DNA of 64,000 bases, taken from positions 1 through 64,000 of the forward strand of contig JAZKIY010000008.1 in NCBI GenBank assembly GCA_040384665.1, read 5' to 3'. Every line of letters starts with the position of its first letter. Position 1 is the stretch's first letter. Both the position numbers and the translations under genes were made by a program. The notes beneath the pieces are model-generated. The model was not told where the DNA came from. It did no database searches and was given only the letters and a program-made list of their open reading frames with translations. The DNA is from PCRC01 sp040384665 (GTDB lineage: Bacteria > Pseudomonadota > Gammaproteobacteria > Burkholderiales > Burkholderiaceae_C). Positions 7,954 through 16,880 of the stretch are shown in pieces.

Positions 7954-8955
7954 ATGAGACGCTATTCCCGCATTGCCGGCACCGGCAGTTACTTGCCACC
8001 GCGCCGTTTGACCAATGCCGACCTTGCGGTCGAGCTGGCCGCGCGTGGCGTGGAAACCTCGGACGACTGGATTGTTGAGCGCACCGGCATCCGGGCGCGC
8101 CACTTTGCCGCGCCCGACGTGTGCAGCAGCGACCTGGGTTTTGAGGCCGCCAAAAAGGCCTTGCAGGCCGCTGGCCGCAGCGCGTCCGAGATCGACCTGA
8201 TCATCGTCGCCACGTCCACACCGGACATGGTGTTCCCCTCAACAGCCTGCATCCTGCAGCACAAGCTGGCGCAGTCGTCTGACGACGCACGTGGCATTGC
8301 CGGTTGCCCGGCGTTTGACGTGCAGGCGGTTTGCAGCGGTTTTGTGTACGCACTGGCCGTGGCCGACGCGATGATCCAGACCGGCGCTGCCAACCGCGCG
8401 CTGGTGGTTGGCTCTGAAGTGTTCTCGCGCATCCTCGACTTCACCGACCGCACCACCTGCGTGCTGTTTGGCGATGGCGCCGGTGCGGTGGTGCTGGAGG
8501 CGTCGGACACCCCTGGCATTCTGGCCACTGATCTGCATGCCGATGGCAAACACGTGGGTATTTTGTGTGTGCCGGGCAATGTGTCGGGTGGCAAAGTGAT
8601 TGGCAGCCCCTTGTTGACGATGGACGGCCAGGCGGTGTTCAAGCTCGCCGTGGGCGTGCTGGAAGACGCGGCCCGCGCCACGCTGGCCAAAGCAGGTAAA
8701 ACCGATGCCGACATCGACTGGCTGATCCCGCACCAGGCCAACATCCGCATCATGCAAAGCACCGCGAAAAAGCTGAAGCTGCCGCTCAGCAAGCTGATCG
8801 TCACGGTGGACCAGCATGGCAACACCTCGGCCGCGTCCATCCCGCTGGCGCTCGACGCCTCGGTGCGCAGCGGCAAGATCAAAACCGGTGACACACTGAT
8901 GCTGGAAGGCGTTGGCGGTGGTTTCACCTGGGGCGCAGTGCTCCTGACTTTGTAG
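7954..8955 (+). CDS. fabH: 3-oxoacyl-[ACP] synthase III
   Basis: FabH condenses acetyl-CoA (or another short acyl-CoA) with malonyl-ACP to start fatty acid synthesis. The 333-residue thiolase-fold protein has Cys127 in AVCSGFVYAL, and the His and Asn of the triad in HQANIRI and QHGNTSAAS. The DDWIVERTGIRAR motif near residue 40 is diagnostic. It starts 3 bp after plsX. Its last codons and stop lie in a copy of the dispersed 49-bp repeat. Confidence 0.96.
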   Translation: MRRYSRIAGTGSYLPPRRLTNADLAVELAARGVETSDDWIVERTGIRARHFAAPDVCSSDLGFEAAKKALQAAGRSASEIDLIIVATSTPDMVFPSTACILQHKLAQSSDDARGIAGCPAFDVQAVCSGFVYALAVADAMIQTGAANRALVVGSEVFSRILDFTDRTTCVLFGDGAGAVVLEASDTPGILATDLHADGKHVGILCVPGNVSGGKVIGSPLLTMDGQAVFKLAVGVLEDAARATLAKAGKTDADIDWLIPHQANIRIMQSTAKKLKLPLSKLIVTVDQHGNTSAASIPLALDASVRSGKIKTGDTLMLEGVGGGFTWGAVLLTL

Positions 8956-8988
8956 CGTAGTCGGTAGGTTTGACTACGGCTTAGGCCC
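8940..8988 (+). repeat. Dispersed 49-bp repeat, copy 1 (fabH end)
   Basis: The 17-bp head GCTCCTGACTTTGTAGC (8940–8956) is followed by a body containing CGGTAGGTTTGACTA and GGCTTAGGCC. It aligns without gaps to six other copies in the window. It supplies the last fabH codons, including the TAG stop, and most of the fabH–fabD spacer. Confidence 0.65.
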
Positions 8989-9020
8989 AATTTGGTCTGA
9001 AATTCAGCAAAAAAGCACGC

Positions 9021-9971
9021 ATGAAACCCTTCGCATTTGTTTTTCCTGGTCAAGGCTCGCAGTCGGTCGGCATGCTCGACGCCTGGGGCGACCACCCGGT
9101 GGTGCGCGACACACTGAAAGAAGCGTCCGACGCATTGGGCGAAGACATTGGCCTGCTGATCCAGCAAGGCCCCAAGGAGGCGCTGGCGCTGACCACCAAC
9201 ACCCAGCCGGTGATGTTGGTGGCCGCTGTGGCGGCCTACCGTGCCTGGCTGGCCGAAGGCGGCGCAGCCCCGGCCGTGGTGGCGGGCCATTCGCTCGGCG
9301 AGTACTCCGCGCTGGTCGCGGCCGGTTCGCTGACCTTGGCCGACGCGGTGCCGCTGGTGCGCTTTCGCGCCCAGGCCATGCAGGACGCGGTGCCGGTTGG
9401 CACCGGTGCGATGGCCGCCATTCTGGGCATGGACGCTGCCAAAGTCATCGCCCATTGTCTTGAGGTGACCCAGGGCTTTGGCCCCGGCAGCGCCGAAGTG
9501 GTGGAGGCCGTCAACTTCAATGACCCGGCACAGACAGTCATTGCCGGCAGCAAGGCGGCGGTTGAAAAAGCCTGCGAAGTGGTCAAAGCGGCCGGTGCCA
9601 AGCGCGCCCTGCCGCTGCCAGTGTCGGCGCCGTTCCATTCCAGCCTGATGCAGCCGGCAGCCGAGAAGCTGCGCGGCAAACTCGCCACCGTGGCGCTGGC
9701 CGCACCGAACATCCCGCTGGTCAACAACATCGACGTGGCGGTGGAAACCGACGTCGACCGCATCCGCGACGCGCTGGTGCGCCAGGCGTTTGGCCCGGTG
9801 CGCTGGGTCGAGTGTGTGCAGGCGATCAAGGCACGCGGCTTGACGACGCTGGTGGAATGCGGCCCCGGCAAGGTGCTGGCGGGCCTCACCAAGCGTGTGG
9901 ACGTCGAGCTGACCGGCTTGGCGTTGTACGACCCGGCCAGTCTGGCCGACGTGAAAGGGCAATTGGCATGA
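9021..9971 (+). CDS. fabD: Malonyl-CoA:ACP transacylase
   Basis: FabD loads malonyl groups onto ACP for chain extension. The 316-residue protein opens MKPFAFVFPGQGSQSVGM and has the nucleophile elbow GHSLGEYSALVAAG; the active Ser lies in GHSLG. The RAQAMQDAVP motif provides the carboxylate-binding Arg, and the catalytic His lies in VSAPFHSSLM. It is of normal length. Its stop overlaps the fabG start (ATGA). Confidence 0.96.
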   Translation: MKPFAFVFPGQGSQSVGMLDAWGDHPVVRDTLKEASDALGEDIGLLIQQGPKEALALTTNTQPVMLVAAVAAYRAWLAEGGAAPAVVAGHSLGEYSALVAAGSLTLADAVPLVRFRAQAMQDAVPVGTGAMAAILGMDAAKVIAHCLEVTQGFGPGSAEVVEAVNFNDPAQTVIAGSKAAVEKACEVVKAAGAKRALPLPVSAPFHSSLMQPAAEKLRGKLATVALAAPNIPLVNNIDVAVETDVDRIRDALVRQAFGPVRWVECVQAIKARGLTTLVECGPGKVLAGLTKRVDVELTGLALYDPASLADVKGQLA

Positions 9972-10717
9972 GCGCAGCTTCATTTGCGGGCCAGGTGGCC
10001 CTGGTCACCGGCGCCTCGCGCGGCATTGGCGCGGCCATCGCCCAGGAATTGGCCACACAGGGTCTGAAAGTCATCGGCACCGCCACCTCAGACGGTGGCG
10101 CCGCCAACATCAGCGCCACGCTGTCGGCCTTTCCCGGCTGCCGCGGTGCCAACCTGAACGTGAACGATGCCATGGCGGTGGAGGCGCTGGTGGACGCCAT
10201 CGTCAAGGAACACGGCGGCCTGCAGGTGCTGGTGAACAACGCCGGCATCACCCGCGACATGCTCGCCATGCGCCTGAAAGACGACGACTGGGACGCGGTG
10301 CTCGACACCAACCTGAAAGCCGTGTTCCGCCTCAGTCGCGCTGTGATGCGCACCATGATGAAACAGCGCTACGGCCGCATCATCAGCATCACCAGCGTGG
10401 TCGGCGCCTCCGGCAACGCCGGTCAGGCCAACTACGCAGCCGCCAAAGCCGGCGTGGCCGGCATGACCCGTGCGCTGGCGCGCGAGCTGGGCTCGCGCAA
10501 CATCACGGTCAACTGCGTGGCCCCTGGTTTCATTGCCACCGACATGACCGCCGGTCTGCCCGAAGAACAACACAAGGCCTTGCTGGGCCAGATTCCGCTG
10601 GGCGCCCTGGGCAAGCCGGAAGACATTGCGCACGCGGTGGCCTATTTGGCCTCGCCGCAGGCCAGCTACGTGACGGGACAGGAACTGCACGTCAACGGTG
10701 GCATGTACATGGGTTGA
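9968..10717 (+). CDS. fabG: 3-oxoacyl-[ACP] reductase
   Basis: FabG is the NADPH-dependent SDR that reduces 3-oxoacyl-ACP. The 249-residue protein has the cofactor motif TGASRGIGAAIA (about residues 15–26), NNAGITRD, the catalytic Ser of SITSVVG, and YAAAKAG with catalytic Tyr and Lys. The C-terminus (YVTGQELHVNGGMYMG) is typical. The ATG at 9968 overlaps the fabD stop and places the first SDR strand correctly; the frame runs open upstream but does not encode FabG there. Confidence 0.96.
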   Translation: MSAASFAGQVALVTGASRGIGAAIAQELATQGLKVIGTATSDGGAANISATLSAFPGCRGANLNVNDAMAVEALVDAIVKEHGGLQVLVNNAGITRDMLAMRLKDDDWDAVLDTNLKAVFRLSRAVMRTMMKQRYGRIISITSVVGASGNAGQANYAAAKAGVAGMTRALARELGSRNITVNCVAPGFIATDMTAGLPEEQHKALLGQIPLGALGKPEDIAHAVAYLASPQASYVTGQELHVNGGMYMG

Positions 10718-10770
10718 CGGCCAGTTCTGCCCCTTGTTTCGCGCCGATTGTCCGTTCGGCAGGCCGGTTT

Positions 10771-10799
10771 TAGGGAACAGTCCCTAGGCCAGCTAAAAT
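10771..10799 (+). promoter_or_regulatory. Palindrome and -10-like box upstream of acpP
   Basis: TAGGGA-ACAG-TCCCTA (10771–10786) is a perfect 6+6 inverted repeat. It sits where the -35 would be for the -10-like TAAAAT at 10794–10799, 33 bp before the acpP start. It could be an operator that adjusts acpP separately from the upstream fab genes. The regulator is unknown. Confidence 0.35.
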
Positions 10800-10831
10800 C
10801 ACGGATTGTTTTACAACCCTCTGAGGGAACC

Positions 10832-11071
10832 ATGAGCGATATCGAAGTACGTGTCAAAAAAATCATTGCCGAACAACTCGGCGTGGAAGAGTCCCAGGTC
10901 ACCAATGAAAAAGCCTTCGTGGCCGACCTCGGTGCCGACTCGCTCGACACGGTGGAGCTGGTGATGGCGCTCGAAGACGAGTTTGGCATTGAGATTCCTG
11001 ACGAAGACGCCGAGAAGATCACCACGGTGCAAAACGCCATCGACTACGCGAACACCCACCACAAGGCCTGA
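10832..11071 (+). CDS. acpP: Acyl carrier protein
   Basis: A 79-residue acidic carrier with the phosphopantetheine attachment motif GADSLD at Ser37. It carries growing acyl chains between the Fab enzymes; AcpS, encoded at 23781, activates it. The start MSDIEVRVKKI at 10832 has a GAGGGA ribosome site. A palindrome and a -10-like box lie upstream, so it may also be expressed from its own promoter, in keeping with its high demand. Confidence 0.97.
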   Translation: MSDIEVRVKKIIAEQLGVEESQVTNEKAFVADLGADSLDTVELVMALEDEFGIEIPDEDAEKITTVQNAIDYANTHHKA

Positions 11072-11184
11072 TGCGCGCCACGCTGTGCTGCACAGCGTTG
11101 GGTGAACTTGGTGGCTGCAGCGCGCTGTGTTGAATCACAGGGCACGCAGCCATTTCCTTTGGTTTTCAGAATTCACACAGACAT

Positions 11185-12432
11185 ATGTCCCGTCGTCGCG
11201 TTGTCGTCACAGGTCTGGGCTGTATCAGCCCCGTGGGCAACACGGTGGCCGATGCCTGGGCCAACCTGTTGGCCGGTCAGTCCGGTATCGACCTCATCAC
11301 CAAGTTCGATGCGTCGAACTTCGCCTGCAAAATTGCCGGTGAGGTCAAGAATTTCCCGTTGGAGAGTTACATCAGCGCCAAGGATGCGCGCTCGATGGAC
11401 ACCTTCATCCATTACGGCATCGCGGCAGCTGCCCAGGCAGTGGCCGATGCCGGCCTGCCCACCGGCGACGCGCTGACCGATGAACTGGCCACCCGCATTG
11501 GCTGCGTGATCGGCTCCGGCATCGGCGGCCTGCCGATGATCGAAGAAACGCACTCCGAACTGGTCAACCGCGGCCCGCGCCGCATTTCGCCGTTCTTTGT
11601 GCCGGCCTCCATCTCCAACATGATCGCCGGCCACGTGTCGATGCGCAATGGCTTCAAGGGCCCCAACATTGCCATCGTTACCGCCTGCACCACCGGCCTG
11701 CACTGCATTGGCGATGCCGGCCGCATGATCGAGTACGGTGACGCTGACGTGATGGTCGCCGGCGGGTCCGAGGCCACCGTGTCGCCTTTGGGCATTGGCG
11801 GGTTTGCCGCCATGCGCGCGCTCTCCACCCGCAACGACGACCCGAAAACCGCGTCCCGCCCCTGGGACAAAGACCGCGACGGCTTTGTGCTCGGCGAAGG
11901 CGCCGGCATGCTGGTGCTGGAAGAGTACGAACACGCCAAGGCGCGCGGCGCCAAAATCTATGCTGAACTCGCCGGCTTTGGCATGAGCGCCGACGCCGGC
12001 CACATGACCGCCCCCAACATGGACGGCCCACGCCGTGCGATGCTGGTGGCCTTGCGCAACGCCGGTGTCAACGCCGACCAGGTGGACTACCTCAACGCGC
12101 ACGGCACCTCCACCCCGCTGGGCGACATCAACGAAAGCAACGCCATCAAGGCCGCGCTGGGTGACCATGCCAAGAAAATCGTGGTGAACTCCACCAAGTC
12201 GATGACCGGGCATCTGCTTGGCGGCGCCGGTGGCATCGAGAGCGTGTTCACCGTGCTGGCGCTGCACCACCAGAAAAGCCCGCCGACCATCAACATCTTC
12301 AACCAGGACCCGGAGTGTGACCTGGACTACTGCGCCAACACCGCACGGGACATGAAGATCGACGTGGCAGTGAAAAACAACTTTGGTTTTGGCGGTACCA
12401 ACGGAACGCTTGTGTTCAAGCGCTTCGTTTGA
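11185..12432 (+). CDS. fabF: 3-oxoacyl-[ACP] synthase II
   Basis: FabF is a condensing enzyme that elongates acyl-ACP, including the step to cis-vaccenate. The 415-residue protein begins MSRRRVVVTGLG. It has the active Cys in VTACTTGLHC, the two catalytic His in NAHGTSTPLGD and MTGHLLGGAGG, and the C-terminal NNFGFGGTNGTLVF loop. It follows acpP by 113 bp, the usual arrangement. Confidence 0.97.
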   Translation: MSRRRVVVTGLGCISPVGNTVADAWANLLAGQSGIDLITKFDASNFACKIAGEVKNFPLESYISAKDARSMDTFIHYGIAAAAQAVADAGLPTGDALTDELATRIGCVIGSGIGGLPMIEETHSELVNRGPRRISPFFVPASISNMIAGHVSMRNGFKGPNIAIVTACTTGLHCIGDAGRMIEYGDADVMVAGGSEATVSPLGIGGFAAMRALSTRNDDPKTASRPWDKDRDGFVLGEGAGMLVLEEYEHAKARGAKIYAELAGFGMSADAGHMTAPNMDGPRRAMLVALRNAGVNADQVDYLNAHGTSTPLGDINESNAIKAALGDHAKKIVVNSTKSMTGHLLGGAGGIESVFTVLALHHQKSPPTINIFNQDPECDLDYCANTARDMKIDVAVKNNFGFGGTNGTLVFKRFV

Positions 12433-12452
12433 GCCGGCTGGTCACTGCCGCC

Positions 12453-12941
12453 ATGCACAACGCCCCATCGGTTCTGTACCCGGTGGGGCGTTCGCGTTTT
12501 CTGGGCTGGTTGGTGACGCTGTTGTGGCTGGCCGGCGCGCTGGCTGCGGCGGGGCAGGGCTGGCACGCGGGCGGGTTGGCCTGGCCGGTGCTGCTCACCG
12601 GCGGCAGCGTGTTGCTGGCGGGTGCCCTGGCGTGGTGGTCTTGGCAGCACACACCGCACGGCGCGTTGCGCTGGGACGGTGGGGACTGGCACTGGTTGCC
12701 AGAGACACGCAACCCTGGAGCCTTCCCTGAGCCCTTGACCGCCCCGCCCCAAATTCACCTGGACCTGCAACAGGTGCTGTTGCTGAGCCTGTCCCAGGCC
12801 GGCAGCCGCCGGGTGTGGCTGTGGCTGGAAAGAGCCCAATCACCGATGCGCTGGGACGACCTGCGGCGCGCGTTGTTGGCCGATCGCCAGCGCACACCCA
12901 ACCTGGCAGACGCCGTTTGGCCCGAGAAAGGCCCGGTGTGA
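12453..12941 (+). CDS. Small membrane protein, YgfX-like
   Basis: A 162-residue protein with two adjacent hydrophobic segments near the N-terminus (about residues 15–32 and 38–57) and a soluble C-terminal part rich in Trp and Arg. The layout and its place between fabF and rpoE fit the YgfX/CptA-like membrane proteins annotated at this locus in Burkholderiales, but I see no decisive motif. The ATG at 12453 is preferred over a TTG eight codons earlier. Its end overlaps the rpoE GTG start (GTGA), so the two are translated together. Confidence 0.6.
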   Translation: MHNAPSVLYPVGRSRFLGWLVTLLWLAGALAAAGQGWHAGGLAWPVLLTGGSVLLAGALAWWSWQHTPHGALRWDGGDWHWLPETRNPGAFPEPLTAPPQIHLDLQQVLLLSLSQAGSRRVWLWLERAQSPMRWDDLRRALLADRQRTPNLADAVWPEKGPV

Positions 12942-13579
12942 CGCCACCCTTGCCGCCGGTACCCCCGGTTGCCAGCACGCCCGACAGCGACCTGATGCTG
13001 GTCGAACGCACGGTCGCGGGCGACAACCGCGCCTTCGATTTGCTGGTGATCAAGTACCAGCGGCGGATCGAGCGGCTGATCGGCCGCATGGTGCGCGACG
13101 CCGAATTGGTGCAGGACATCGCCCAGGAAACCTTCATCCGCGCTTACCGGGCGCTGCACCAGTTCCGTGGCGACGCCCAGTTCTACACCTGGCTGTACCG
13201 GATTGCCGTCAACACCGCCAAAAAAGCGCTGGTGGACATGCGGCGCGATCCGTTGATTTTCGAGAACACCTTCAAATCGGGCAGCGACGACGATGAAACT
13301 TACCGCCCGGAACACGAACTAACCACCACCGAGACGCCAGAAGCCCTGCTGGCGAGCCGCGAAATTGCCGCTGTGGTGAACGCTGCGATGGAGTCTTTGC
13401 CCGAGGATTTGCGCCAGGCGGTGACCTTGCGCGAGATTGAGGGCTTGAGTTATGAAGAGATTGCCGAAGCCATGAGTTGCCCGATTGGCACCGTGCGGTC
13501 GCGCATTTTCCGGGCGCGCGAGGCCATCTCTGCGAAAGTCAGGCCGCTGCTGGACAACCAGTCCGGCAAGCGCTGGTGA
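12938..13579 (+). CDS. rpoE: RNA polymerase sigma factor RpoE (sigma-24)
   Basis: An extracytoplasmic-function sigma factor of 213 residues that directs the envelope-stress response. Region 2 (LLVIKYQRRIERLIGRMV to the -10-binding RGDAQFYTWLYRIAVN) and region 4 (LREIEGLSYEEIAEAM, the helix-turn-helix for the -35) are intact. The GTG at 12938 gives the expected short Pro-rich leader and overlaps the preceding stop. Its gene order with rseA, rseB and a DegQ-type protease marks it as RpoE/AlgU rather than another ECF factor. Confidence 0.93.
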   Translation: MTPPLPPVPPVASTPDSDLMLVERTVAGDNRAFDLLVIKYQRRIERLIGRMVRDAELVQDIAQETFIRAYRALHQFRGDAQFYTWLYRIAVNTAKKALVDMRRDPLIFENTFKSGSDDDETYRPEHELTTTETPEALLASREIAAVVNAAMESLPEDLRQAVTLREIEGLSYEEIAEAMSCPIGTVRSRIFRAREAISAKVRPLLDNQSGKRW

Positions 13580-13617
13580 GTTTTTTTGATCGTGTCGGCA
13601 ACAGGTAAGGCCAGTAT

Positions 13618-14232
13618 ATGAAGTCAACCAACACCACCACCGAGCGCCAGTGTGAATGGATGTCCGCACTTGCAGACGGTCAGCTGCATGGCGACGAATT
13701 CACCCAGGCCATGGACGCGCTGTCCGACAACGACACCGCACGCGACGCCTGGCACACCTACCACCTGATTGGCGACGCGCTGCGGGCCGAGAAGGTCGCC
13801 GGCAGCCACCAGCACGACAAGTCCTTTTTGCAGGCGGTGCAGCAACGGCTGGCGGCCGAACCGGTCTGGCCGCGCGCGGTGGTGTCGCCCACCGTGGCCA
13901 ACACGCCAGCGCTGGTCCCGGCCTTGACCGAGCCCGCCGCCAACGACGCGGCCTGGCACTGGAAACTGGTGGCCGGTCTGGCCTCGGTCGCGGTGGTGGG
14001 GGTGGTTGGCTGGAACCTTGCCAGCCCCTTTGGCGGTGTGTCCGCGTCGGCTGTGCTGGCCCAGGGCACGCAGCCACAGACCATCCAGGTGCTGACGCCA
14101 CAAGGCATGCTGCTGCGTGACCCGCAACTGGACGATCTGCTGGCCGCCCACAAACAGCATGGCGGCGCCTCGGCGCTGCAAACGTCCACCGGCTTTCTGC
14201 GCAATGCGACTTTTGACGCCTCGGCGCGCTGA
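13618..14232 (+). CDS. rseA: Anti-sigma-E factor RseA
   Basis: A 204-residue single-pass inner-membrane anti-sigma factor. The N-terminal cytoplasmic domain begins with CEWMSALADGQLHGDE and contains DAWHTYHLIGDALR, the sigma-binding signature of RseA/MucA. One membrane segment follows (about 119–137, VAGLASVAVVGVVGWNLA), then a periplasmic tail. Cleavage by DegS/RseP-type proteases would release RpoE. It begins 38 bp after rpoE. Confidence 0.88.
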   Translation: MKSTNTTTERQCEWMSALADGQLHGDEFTQAMDALSDNDTARDAWHTYHLIGDALRAEKVAGSHQHDKSFLQAVQQRLAAEPVWPRAVVSPTVANTPALVPALTEPAANDAAWHWKLVAGLASVAVVGVVGWNLASPFGGVSASAVLAQGTQPQTIQVLTPQGMLLRDPQLDDLLAAHKQHGGASALQTSTGFLRNATFDASAR

Positions 14233-14257
14233 CGCGGCCTTTTGAACCGAATTCGAC

Positions 14258-15313
14258 ATGAATTTTCAGTCTTTTCGTGCGCTAGCCCTTGTATTTTCTG
14301 GCGTTACAGCTACAAGTTTCGTAGCGGCTGAAGGCGTGGGCTCGCCACCGTCGCCGGCCCGCGCCGCTGCGTCCGACAGCCGCTCCGTGAACGATTGGCT
14401 GATGCGCATGCACGAGGCCTCGCGCCGCCGCGCCTATGTGGGCACCTTTGTTGTCACCTCGACCGGCAGCATGTCCACGGCGCGCATCTGGCACGTGTGC
14501 GACGGCGAACAGCAGATGGAGCGGGTGGAGACGCTCACCGGCGCGCCGCGCTCGACCTTCCGCCACAACGACCAGGTGGTGACTTTCCTGCCCGAGACCC
14601 GCGTCGTGCGCAGCGAGCGGCGCGAATCCAGCGGCCTGTTCCCCAACCTGTCGTTCACCGGCAACCGCAGCATCACCGACCACTACACCGCCCAACCCAC
14701 CCAGGTCACCAACACCGACCGCGTGGCGGGTTTCCACACCGACCTGTTGCTGCTCACGCCCAAAGACAAGCTGCGCTTCGGTTACCGCATCTGGAGCGAG
14801 AAAAAAACCGGGCTGGTGGTCAAGCTGCAGACGCTGGACGCCGAAGGCCAAGTGCTGGAACAGTCGGCCTTTTCTGAACTGCAGATGGACGCGCCGGTGC
14901 GCATGGACCGCCTGACCCAGATGATGGGCCGCACCGAAGGCTACCGGGTCGAGAAGGTCAACCTCACCAAGACCTCGCCCGCGGCCGAGGGCTGGACGCT
15001 CAAGTCTCCGGTGGCCGGCTTCAACCCGGTCAGCTGCTTCAAGCGGCCAGCGGCCGCCACCCCGGCGCGGGACGGCGCGATGCAGTGGGTGTTCTCAGAC
15101 GGTCTGGCCGCTGTGTCTTTGTTTGTTGAAATGTACGACCCCCAGCGCCATCTGCAGGAAACCACCACAGCGCTGGGCGCCACCCAAACCCTGACGCGCC
15201 GCCTGAGCCTGAAGAGCGGCGACAAAACCAGCGACTGGTGGCTGACCGCTGTGGGCGAGGTGCCGCCGCAGACCTTGCAGGCGTTTGCCCAAAGCCTGGA
15301 ACGTACAAAATAA
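14258..15313 (+). CDS. rseB: Periplasmic sigma-E regulator RseB (MucB)
   Basis: RseB binds the periplasmic part of RseA and protects it from proteolysis until it senses misfolded or lipidated signals. The 351-residue protein has a signal peptide (about residues 1–24, hydrophobic core LALVFSGVTATSFVA) and the MucB/RseB fold beginning at VNDWLMRMHEASRRRAYVGT. The C-terminal domain includes VSCFKRP and WVFSDGLAAVSLFVE. Most of the signal-peptide core is encoded by a copy of the dispersed repeat. Confidence 0.9.
   Translation: MNFQSFRALALVFSGVTATSFVAAEGVGSPPSPARAAASDSRSVNDWLMRMHEASRRRAYVGTFVVTSTGSMSTARIWHVCDGEQQMERVETLTGAPRSTFRHNDQVVTFLPETRVVRSERRESSGLFPNLSFTGNRSITDHYTAQPTQVTNTDRVAGFHTDLLLLTPKDKLRFGYRIWSEKKTGLVVKLQTLDAEGQVLEQSAFSELQMDAPVRMDRLTQMMGRTEGYRVEKVNLTKTSPAAEGWTLKSPVAGFNPVSCFKRPAAATPARDGAMQWVFSDGLAAVSLFVEMYDPQRHLQETTTALGATQTLTRRLSLKSGDKTSDWWLTAVGEVPPQTLQAFAQSLERTK
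14277..14325 (-). repeat. Dispersed 49-bp repeat, copy 2 (inside rseB)
   Basis: Read on the minus strand, the head GCTACGAAACTTGTAGC (14309–14325) is a perfect 5-bp inverted repeat, and the body contains TGTAACGCCAG and AAGGGCTAGCGC. It aligns without gaps to the other copies. It lies within rseB codons 8–23, which form the signal-peptide core. Confidence 0.6.
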
Positions 15314-15331
15314 CTGTGTGATGAAAGCTGG

Positions 15332-16828
15332 ATGATGATCAATATCGACTGGAAGAAAACCCGCTCGTATGCCGTTGTGGTGGCCGTGGCGGTCGGTGCG
15401 ACCATCGCGCTGGTGCCCGCCAAACCAATTTCCGCGCAAGCCGCTGCTGGCCCGGCGGTGGGTGGCCCCCGCGGCTTGCCCGACTTCACCGAACTGGTTG
15501 AGCAGCTCGGTCCCTCGGTGGTCAACATCCGCACGGTGGAGAAGGTCAAGGTTGGTGCGCGTGGCTCGGAAGACGAGATGCAGGAGCTGTTCCGCCGGTT
15601 TTTCGGCGACCGCCTCCCCAACATGCCCAAGCCTTCTCCGCGCAGCCCCCAGCCGCAGGAAGAAGAGCAGCAGCCCCGTGGCGTGGGCTCTGGTTTTATC
15701 CTGACCGCTGATGGCTTTGTCATGACCAACGCCCATGTGGTGGAGGGGGCCGACGAGGTGGTGGTCACGCTGACCGACAACCGCGAGTTCAAGGCCCGCA
15801 TCATCGGTGCCGACAAACGCACCGACGTGGCCGTGGTCAAGATCGAAGCCACCGGCTTGCCGGCGGTCAAGATTGGCGACGTCAGCCGCCTCAAGGTGGG
15901 TGAGTGGGTGATGGCCATTGGCTCGCCGTTTGGCCTGGAGAACACCGTGACCGCCGGCATCGTCAGCGCCAAGCAGCGCGACACCGGTGACTACTTGCCC
16001 TTCATCCAGACCGACGTGGCCATCAACCCTGGCAACTCCGGCGGCCCGCTGATCAACATGCGCGGTGAAGTCGTTGGCATCAACAGCCAGATCTACTCGC
16101 GCTCTGGTGGTTTTCAGGGCATCTCGTTCGCCATTCCGATCGATGAAGCCAGCCGTGTGGCTGACCAGTTGCGCAGTGCAGGCCGCGTCACGCGGGGACG
16201 CATTGGCGTGCAGATCGACCAGGTCACCAAAGAAGTGGCGGAATCGATTGGTCTCGGCAAACCGCAGGGCGCCCTGGTGCGCAATGTGGAGAGTGGCGCG
16301 CCGGCCGACAAGGCGGGCGTGGAGCCGGGCGACATCATCGTCAAGTTCGACGGCAAGGCCATCGACAAGTCGTCCGACTTGCCACGCCTGGTGGGCAACA
16401 CCAAGCCTGGCACCAAGAGCACCCTGACCGTGTTCCGACGTGGTGCCAACAAAGACCTGGCCGTGACCGTGGCCGAGATCGAGCCCGACAAGGCACCGGT
16501 GAAAAAGGCCGATGCCAAACCCGCAGAAAAGCCGAAGTCGTCGCAGGCCGGCGAGTTGCTGGGGCTGGGTGTCAGCGAACTGACCGATGCCCAGAAGACC
16601 GAGCTCAAGCTCAAGGGCGGTGTGCGCGTGGACACGGCCACCGGCGGTGCGGCGCGGGCCGGTCTGCGCGAGGGCGATGTGATTTTGCAGCTGGGCAACA
16701 GCCAGGTGGCGAATGTGCGCGAATTCGAGGCGGCACTTGCCAAGGCGGACAAGAGCAAGGCGGTTCCGTTGCTGGTGCTGCGGGGCGACACCGCCAACAT
16801 TGTGCCGGTGCGCCCGGCCACCAAGTAA
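15332..16828 (+). CDS. degQ: Do-family periplasmic serine protease (DegQ/MucD type)
   Basis: A 498-residue HtrA protease-chaperone that clears misfolded envelope proteins. After an N-terminal signal/anchor (about residues 12–35) come the trypsin-like domain with His in TNAHVVEGAD, Asp in KRTDVAVVKI and Ser in GNSGGPLIN, and two PDZ domains (about residues 285–380 and 405–495). A Lys-rich linker separates the PDZ domains. The position after rseB matches mucD in Pseudomonas. The symbol degQ is approximate; mucD would also fit. Confidence 0.92.
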   Translation: MMINIDWKKTRSYAVVVAVAVGATIALVPAKPISAQAAAGPAVGGPRGLPDFTELVEQLGPSVVNIRTVEKVKVGARGSEDEMQELFRRFFGDRLPNMPKPSPRSPQPQEEEQQPRGVGSGFILTADGFVMTNAHVVEGADEVVVTLTDNREFKARIIGADKRTDVAVVKIEATGLPAVKIGDVSRLKVGEWVMAIGSPFGLENTVTAGIVSAKQRDTGDYLPFIQTDVAINPGNSGGPLINMRGEVVGINSQIYSRSGGFQGISFAIPIDEASRVADQLRSAGRVTRGRIGVQIDQVTKEVAESIGLGKPQGALVRNVESGAPADKAGVEPGDIIVKFDGKAIDKSSDLPRLVGNTKPGTKSTLTVFRRGANKDLAVTVAEIEPDKAPVKKADAKPAEKPKSSQAGELLGLGVSELTDAQKTELKLKGGVRVDTATGGAARAGLREGDVILQLGNSQVANVREFEAALAKADKSKAVPLLVLRGDTANIVPVRPATK

Positions 16829-16880
16829 GCTGGCATCTGTTGGTGCCCCTGCGCGTTGTTGGCGCAGGCGGTCCGACACT

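Noticed and set aside
8100..8140. The FabH residues DVCSSDL look like translated Illumina adapter sequence.
   Set aside because: The codons (GTGTGCAGCAGCGACCTG) differ from the adapter, and the region aligns naturally with the FabH family, so there is no contamination.
7989..9983. Very long open frame on the minus strand opposite fabH and fabD, and similar long antisense frames elsewhere.
   Set aside because: These frames run opposite well-recognised conserved genes, and their products are His/Arg/Gly-rich with no known domain. They result from high GC content and strong codon bias.
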